NCBI RefSeq assembly: GCF_900096915.1
Contig: NZ_FMYK01000001.1
Coordinates: 1-64,000, forward strand
DNA: 64,000 bases
From: Acinetobacter marinus
GTDB lineage: Bacteria; Pseudomonadota; Gammaproteobacteria; Pseudomonadales; Moraxellaceae
Direction: 5' to 3'
Made by a program: the position numbers and the translations under genes. The stretch's first letter is position 1, and every line of letters begins with the position of its first letter. Positions 59,832 through 64,000 of this stretch are shown piece after piece. Under the pieces are notes generated by a model. It was not told the origin of the DNA. It made no database searches and saw only the letters and a program-made list of their open reading frames with translations.

Positions 59832-60746
59832 ATGTCACAGCAAACTACATCCCCAAATGTTACTTCTCGCATGGTCGAGTTTGGCAATCGTAAAATTTTC
59901 TTGAGTGGAGCAGGTGAGGGATTTCCTGTGTTATTGCTACATGGTGGTGGTGCAGGCGCAACAGGACTCTCGAATTATGCAAAAAATATTGATGCCTTAG
60001 CCAAACATTTTCGGGTGCTCATACCTGATATGCAGGGTTATGGGCAGTCGAGCAAAGGCGTCAAGCGTAGTGATCCATTTGGCGATTTGGCGGATACCAT
60101 GTTGGGTTTATTGGATCAGTTGAATATTCCAAAAGTGCATATCGTGGGGAATTCTTATGGCGGTGCCTGTGCGTTACGCATGGCACTTGACCGACCTGAA
60201 CGTGTGCAAAGTTTGGTGTTGATGGGGCCTGGCGGTATTAATACTACACGTGGTTTACCGACCAAAGGACTCAATCAGTTGCTAAATTATTATTCAGGCG
60301 AAGGACCAAGCCGTGAAAAATTGCGTACTTTTATTCGTGAATATCTAGTCTATGACGGCAGTCAAGTGGCGGAGGATTTGATCGAACTGCGCTATCAAGC
60401 CAGTATCGACCCTGAGGTATTGGCGTCACCACCTTTGCAACGTCCAAATAGTTTGAAAGGTGCGATCCGTATGGACTTTAGCCGTGATCCTCGCTTAAAA
60501 CGCTGTAATACGCCAACGCTCGTGGTCTGGGGTGTGGACGATAAAGTCAACCGTCCAAGTGGCGCAGATACTTTGCAAAAAACCATGAAGAACTGCGATG
60601 TCTATCTGTTTGCACAAACTGGACACTGGGTGCAGTGGGAACGTGCACAGCAGTTTAATGCGCTGACCCAGAGCTTCTTGCAACAGCACACACCCAAAAC
60701 CGCTGTACAGAACCAGTCTGCTGTACAGAATCAATCTGTGTCGTGA
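59832..60746 (+). CDS. Meta-cleavage-product C-C hydrolase (alpha/beta hydrolase)
   Basis: The 304-residue protein has an oxyanion motif LLHGGGAGATG, nucleophile Ser108 in GNSYGG, an Asp at 236-237 in WGVDDKVN and His265 in TGHWVQWE. This is the MhpC/BphD/XylF pattern; these enzymes hydrolyse the vinylogous diketone formed by extradiol ring cleavage to give 2-hydroxypentadienoate and an acid. It is the first gene of the operon. The C-terminus ends in two copies of the hexapeptide AVQNQS, encoded by an 18-bp tandem repeat at 60702-60737. Confidence 0.9.
   Translation: MSQQTTSPNVTSRMVEFGNRKIFLSGAGEGFPVLLLHGGGAGATGLSNYAKNIDALAKHFRVLIPDMQGYGQSSKGVKRSDPFGDLADTMLGLLDQLNIPKVHIVGNSYGGACALRMALDRPERVQSLVLMGPGGINTTRGLPTKGLNQLLNYYSGEGPSREKLRTFIREYLVYDGSQVAEDLIELRYQASIDPEVLASPPLQRPNSLKGAIRMDFSRDPRLKRCNTPTLVVWGVDDKVNRPSGADTLQKTMKNCDVYLFAQTGHWVQWERAQQFNALTQSFLQQHTPKTAVQNQSAVQNQSVS
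60702..60737 (+). repeat. Two-copy 18-bp tandem repeat at the 3' end of the hydrolase gene
   Basis: GCTGTACAGAACCAGTCT and GCTGTACAGAATCAATCT are adjacent and both encode AVQNQS. The repeat extends the protein beyond its last structural helix. Confidence 0.8.
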
Positions 60747-60755
60747 GGTGATGAC

Positions 60756-61754
60756 ATGGCAACATTTGAATATCAGAATATTTTCGGGCAAGTCAAACTC
60801 GGCTATGTGATCGCCGAGTCGCAGAAGTTCGATGAATGGATCAGCTTTATGCAGAAATGTTTGGGTTTGCATTTGGCTGAGCATACTGAACAACAGTTGA
60901 GCTTTCGGATTGATGATTATGAAAAACGCTTTATCGTACAACGTGGCGATGCCGAAGATGTCACCCATATTGGTTTTCAGGTAGAAAATAAGTTGGTTTT
61001 AGAACAGATTATAGGTCGCTTTGATCAACGTGAGATTCAGTATGCGATCGGTGAGACAACGGATGCACAGGCTCGTGGAGTGCAGGCATTTTGGTATGTG
61101 CAAGGACCTAAAGGCATTCAACTGGAATTATTCATTGATGAAGTGCGTACAGATCAACCTTTAACTATGCAAAGCAGTGGTTTTTATACCGCAGACAGTG
61201 GCATGGGGCATGTGGCAATCACCTCACAAAAGCCTGAAAAAATGATTCGATTTTGGCAAGAGTTTTTCGATGCTCGTTTAACGGATACGGTGGAGCAAAA
61301 GATCAATGGCGTGACCTTGGATGTGACTTTTTTGCGATTAAATGAACGCCACCATTCGATCGCTGTGGCTGAAACACGTGGTGTGCACCTCGATCCGATT
61401 CGTACTTCGATTCAACACATGAATCTGCAAGTGCTCGATTTGGAAGATGTCACGATGGCGTATCAGCGCTGTAAGGACAATGGCTTCGCTGTGGCATGGG
61501 AAGTGGGTCAGCACACCAATGATCGGGAAGTATCGTTCTACGTGGCGAGTCCGTCAGGCTTTGAAGTGGAATTGGGCTGGGCGCCGATCAAGATTGATGA
61601 AGCAACGTGGCAACCGATCAAACACACCTCCATCAGCGTGTGGGGACATCAGCCAAAACCGCCGAGCAAAGTCCATAAGTTAATGCACGAGTTTGGACAA
61701 ATCAGCGAGAGTTTGAAGAAACTGCGACGAGATGAATATTCACCGATTGATTAG
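60756..61754 (+). CDS. Extradiol ring-cleavage dioxygenase (VOC fold, BphC-like)
   Basis: The 332-residue protein consists of two VOC modules, with the iron site in the second: His152 (GMGHVAI), His221 (IQHMNL) and Glu272 (SGFEVELGW). The catalytic His in NERHHS (about 199-200) and the TNDREVSFY segment are also typical. Enzymes of this type I extradiol group cleave catechols next to the hydroxyls. It begins nine bases after the hydrolase gene. E. coli MhpB, by contrast, is of the unrelated LigB type, so this is not a plain copy of the mhp operon. Confidence 0.9.
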   Translation: MATFEYQNIFGQVKLGYVIAESQKFDEWISFMQKCLGLHLAEHTEQQLSFRIDDYEKRFIVQRGDAEDVTHIGFQVENKLVLEQIIGRFDQREIQYAIGETTDAQARGVQAFWYVQGPKGIQLELFIDEVRTDQPLTMQSSGFYTADSGMGHVAITSQKPEKMIRFWQEFFDARLTDTVEQKINGVTLDVTFLRLNERHHSIAVAETRGVHLDPIRTSIQHMNLQVLDLEDVTMAYQRCKDNGFAVAWEVGQHTNDREVSFYVASPSGFEVELGWAPIKIDEATWQPIKHTSISVWGHQPKPPSKVHKLMHEFGQISESLKKLRRDEYSPID

Positions 61755-61880
61755 CATCAGCCTTTAGCTTTACATGAATAGCTACGCACCAATCGTTTTA
61801 AACACCTAAGTAATTTCCAAATGAAAAAAGTGATCAATAGATCGCTTCGGGTTTTTGCACCCGAAAAAAGGATAATCAAC

Positions 61881-63728
61881 ATGAAAAAGTCAATAAAGCA
61901 ATGCCACCCAACGCAGGCAGATGTTGTGATTGCAGGTTTAGGACCGACAGGTTTGGTGCTTGCGCATGTACTCGGCAAACGAGGTCATCACGTCGTCGTT
62001 CTAGAACGTGAACCTGTGTTCTACGGCAATGCACGTGCGGTCTATACCGATGATGAATGTATGCGGATTTTTCAGTCCATCGACATGGCGGAAGATGTGC
62101 AAAAAGACATGTTACTGGAAACACCTGTGCAACTTGCTTATCCCGATGGACGAGTGATCGCACAGTACAAGCCCTTAAAGCGTCCATTTGGTTGGCCGAT
62201 TGTCAATTTCTTCTATCAGCCTTATTTAGAAACCACACTCACCGAAGGTTTGGCTCGTTATGAAAATGTCAGCATTTTACGTGGTCGTGAAGTGGTGAAT
62301 TTTGAGCAAGATGCAGATGGCGTCGATATTCAACATCAAGCGACACAAAGCTATCGTTTTAGTGATGCCAACGATGCCAAAGTCGCTGTGAATGCAGAAC
62401 TGGCTGAGCAAGATCTGCAAAGCATTCGTGCGCAATATTTTGTTGGGGCGGATGGTGGACGCAGTACTGTGCGTGCCAATCTCGGCATTGAAATGACAGG
62501 TAAAAATTTCCCTGAACCGTGGCTCGTGGTCGATCTCAAGCAAAAAGATCCACATCAAGGCTTACGTCATTTGCCATATTTCAACTTTGTGGTTGATCCA
62601 GAGTTGCCAGTGGTGAGCTGTGTGCAACCTGACGGCTTTCATCGTTTTGAATTTATGCTGAAAAAAGGACAAAGCAAGGAATATATGGAGCAAGACGATA
62701 CGGTACGCATGCTCCTGTCGAAATATGTCGATCCTGATTTGTTCGAAGTAAAACGAAAATTGGTCTACACCTTTAATGCGCTCGTTGCCAATCAATGGCG
62801 TGACCGTCGTGTGTTGCTTGCAGGCGATGCTGCACATATGACACCACAATTCATGGGGCAAGGGGCAAGCTCAGGTGTGCGTGATGGCGCAAATTTGGGT
62901 TGGAAACTTAGTGCCGTACTTGAAGGTAAAGCGAGTGAGAAAATTTTAGATAGCTATGAGTCTGAACGTCGTGATCATGCCATAGCAATGATCAGAGGTT
63001 CGGTACTGATGAAAGATATGGTGTCAATGACCAGTCCAGTCGGTAGTAAGGTGCGTGATCTTGCCATCAAAGGCATTTTATCGACACCAAAGCTCAAAGA
63101 TTGGGCGCAGGAAGGTGGCTTTAAACCTCAACCGATTTACACCAGAGGTCAGTATTTGGGACTGCCTCGCAAAAATAAATCTAGCCCTGAAGGCAGTCTG
63201 TCACCTCAGCCATTTGTGCGTACCATTGCGGGCAAGCGAATCTTGCTTGATCAACTCACAGGTGAAAACTATGCCTTAGTCGGACTGTCCTGTGATCCAT
63301 CAGCACATTTATCCGAAAGCAGTCGGCAAGTTTTAAATCAGCTCGGTTGTGCCTTTGTCACTTTATATCCTTTTGCAGAACGTCCACAAGGCGACACGCA
63401 GACAAATTTCAATCCGCAAGTGATCGAGGTGGAAGATATTGATGGGCATATGGTGCATTGGTTCCGCAAAGCCTGTCATGTTAAGCATCCAGTGGCTTTA
63501 CTTCGTCCAGATAAATTCAGCTTTGCCGTTGTACCGCAAGATGAATTGGATGGTGCAATTCAACAGCTCAAACTGCAACTTGACCTTGTCAATGCCAAAA
63601 GCACCATGCAAAAAAGCACTGAGCAAAGCAACGTGCAAAAAAGCACATTGAATAAAACACAGACTAAATCCGTCGAAGTCACACAGGAACTAAGCCATGA
63701 ATCAGAACGTGCAACAGCCAGCGAATGA
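61881..63728 (+). CDS. FAD-dependent aromatic hydroxylase (MhpA-like)
   Basis: The 615-residue monooxygenase has the FAD motif GLGPTG at residues 19-24, a DG segment VGADGGRSTVR, and the second FAD motif GDAAHMTPQFMGQGASSG near 315. It resembles 3-(3-hydroxyphenyl)propionate hydroxylase, which adds an ortho hydroxyl to a phenol to make the catechol substrate of the dioxygenase. AAGGATAATCAAC sets the start at 61881. The last 45 residues form a Lys/Ser/Thr/Gln-rich tail with two QKST copies, absent from standard MhpA (about 555 residues). It overlaps the next gene by 32 bases. Confidence 0.88.
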   Translation: MKKSIKQCHPTQADVVIAGLGPTGLVLAHVLGKRGHHVVVLEREPVFYGNARAVYTDDECMRIFQSIDMAEDVQKDMLLETPVQLAYPDGRVIAQYKPLKRPFGWPIVNFFYQPYLETTLTEGLARYENVSILRGREVVNFEQDADGVDIQHQATQSYRFSDANDAKVAVNAELAEQDLQSIRAQYFVGADGGRSTVRANLGIEMTGKNFPEPWLVVDLKQKDPHQGLRHLPYFNFVVDPELPVVSCVQPDGFHRFEFMLKKGQSKEYMEQDDTVRMLLSKYVDPDLFEVKRKLVYTFNALVANQWRDRRVLLAGDAAHMTPQFMGQGASSGVRDGANLGWKLSAVLEGKASEKILDSYESERRDHAIAMIRGSVLMKDMVSMTSPVGSKVRDLAIKGILSTPKLKDWAQEGGFKPQPIYTRGQYLGLPRKNKSSPEGSLSPQPFVRTIAGKRILLDQLTGENYALVGLSCDPSAHLSESSRQVLNQLGCAFVTLYPFAERPQGDTQTNFNPQVIEVEDIDGHMVHWFRKACHVKHPVALLRPDKFSFAVVPQDELDGAIQQLKLQLDLVNAKSTMQKSTEQSNVQKSTLNKTQTKSVEVTQELSHESERATASE

Positions 63729-64000
63729 ACGAATCCGTGATGCAGCCAAAGCACTTCGAGAGGCACGGCAGCAACGCAAAACCATTGAGAAAGTATCCAT
63801 CACACATGGCATACAAGGACTCGACGAAGCCTATTCAGTCGCCCAAATAAATACTGATGCAAAACGTGCACAAGGGCATCGCATCATCGGCAAAAAAGTT
63901 GGTTTAACCTCAAAAGCAGTACAACTGCAACTTGGTGTGGATCAGCCTGATTTTGGCATTTTGTTTGAAGACATGATGGTGCTTGAAGGTGATCGAGTCC
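63697..64000 (+). CDS. 2-hydroxypenta-2,4-dienoate hydratase (MhpD-like), partial
   Basis: A frame starting eight bases after AGGAAC runs to the window edge with 101 complete codons. It contains HGIQGLDEAYSVAQ and GHRIIGKKVGLTSKAVQ, then GVDQPDFGILFEDM, matching the N-terminal part of the MhpD/XylJ hydratase family, which converts 2-hydroxypentadienoate to 4-hydroxy-2-oxovalerate. The start lies inside the hydroxylase gene (32-base overlap), indicating translational coupling. Aldolase and acetaldehyde dehydrogenase genes would be expected next. Confidence 0.85.
   Translation, partial: MNQNVQQPANERIRDAAKALREARQQRKTIEKVSITHGIQGLDEAYSVAQINTDAKRAQGHRIIGKKVGLTSKAVQLQLGVDQPDFGILFEDMMVLEGDRV

Overview
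The window looks like a chromosome segment of an Acinetobacter species (Moraxellaceae). The DNA is AT-leaning, and several gene neighbourhoods fit that genus: rubA-rubB-estB-oxyR in the order described for Acinetobacter ADP1, stand-alone gspL-gspM beside gpsA and sixA, cmk-rpsA-ihfB-lapA-pyrF, and a complete iscRSUA-hscBA-fdx cluster. No complete rRNA or tRNA gene is present.

Layout. (1) 1-1500 is accessory DNA: the end of an IS3-like insertion sequence with the start of its transposase, a 3' scrap of a tRNA-Ser gene that looks like an integration scar, a 29-codon ORF coupled to a small lipoprotein gene, and a two-copy 118-bp tandem repeat. (2) 1500-7560 is a catabolic operon behind a very good sigma-54 promoter: an APH-like kinase, a small DUF6285-like protein, a histidine phosphatase, an acyl-CoA dehydrogenase, an SDR dehydrogenase and a PrpR-type sigma-54 activator. 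Kinase, small protein, ACAD and SDR appear in the order of lvaABCD of Pseudomonas putida, so the operon probably handles 4-hydroxyacyl-CoA compounds. (3) 7587-43656 is mostly housekeeping: a zinc-less sirtuin, dusB, lysS, a phospholipase D lipoprotein, a GDT1-type Mn exporter under a yybP-ykoY riboswitch, glyA, gpsA, gspLM, ung, tadA, cmk, rpsA, ihfB, pyrF, mfd, an adenylate cyclase and the isc operon. (4) 43840-53969 holds a SCP2/UbiJ-like protein, a phasin with an internal 15-bp repeat, hupB, ppiD, the rubredoxin system for alkane oxidation with estB and oxyR, rpsU-yqeY and tsaD. (5) 54053 to the right edge is a second catabolic region: two paralogous FAH-family hydrolases, an ACMSD-type amidohydrolase, a DUF2147 protein, a FadL/TodX porin, and a meta-cleavage operon (C-C hydrolase, extradiol dioxygenase, FAD hydroxylase, 2-hydroxypentadienoate hydratase) that runs off the window.

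How it works together. In region 5 three near-identical palindromes, TTGAACA-N4-TGTTCAA, lie in the two divergent promoter gaps, two of them about 43 bases before the start codons of the porin and of the C-C hydrolase. This points to one local regulator, not encoded in the window, that controls uptake and ring cleavage together. Region 2 appears to have its own positive switch, through the sigma-54 promoter and the activator at the end of the operon. The remaining regulation visible is classical: an IscR type-1 site on the iscR promoter, a manganese riboswitch, and hairpins that divide the isc and rub operons into separately terminated parts.
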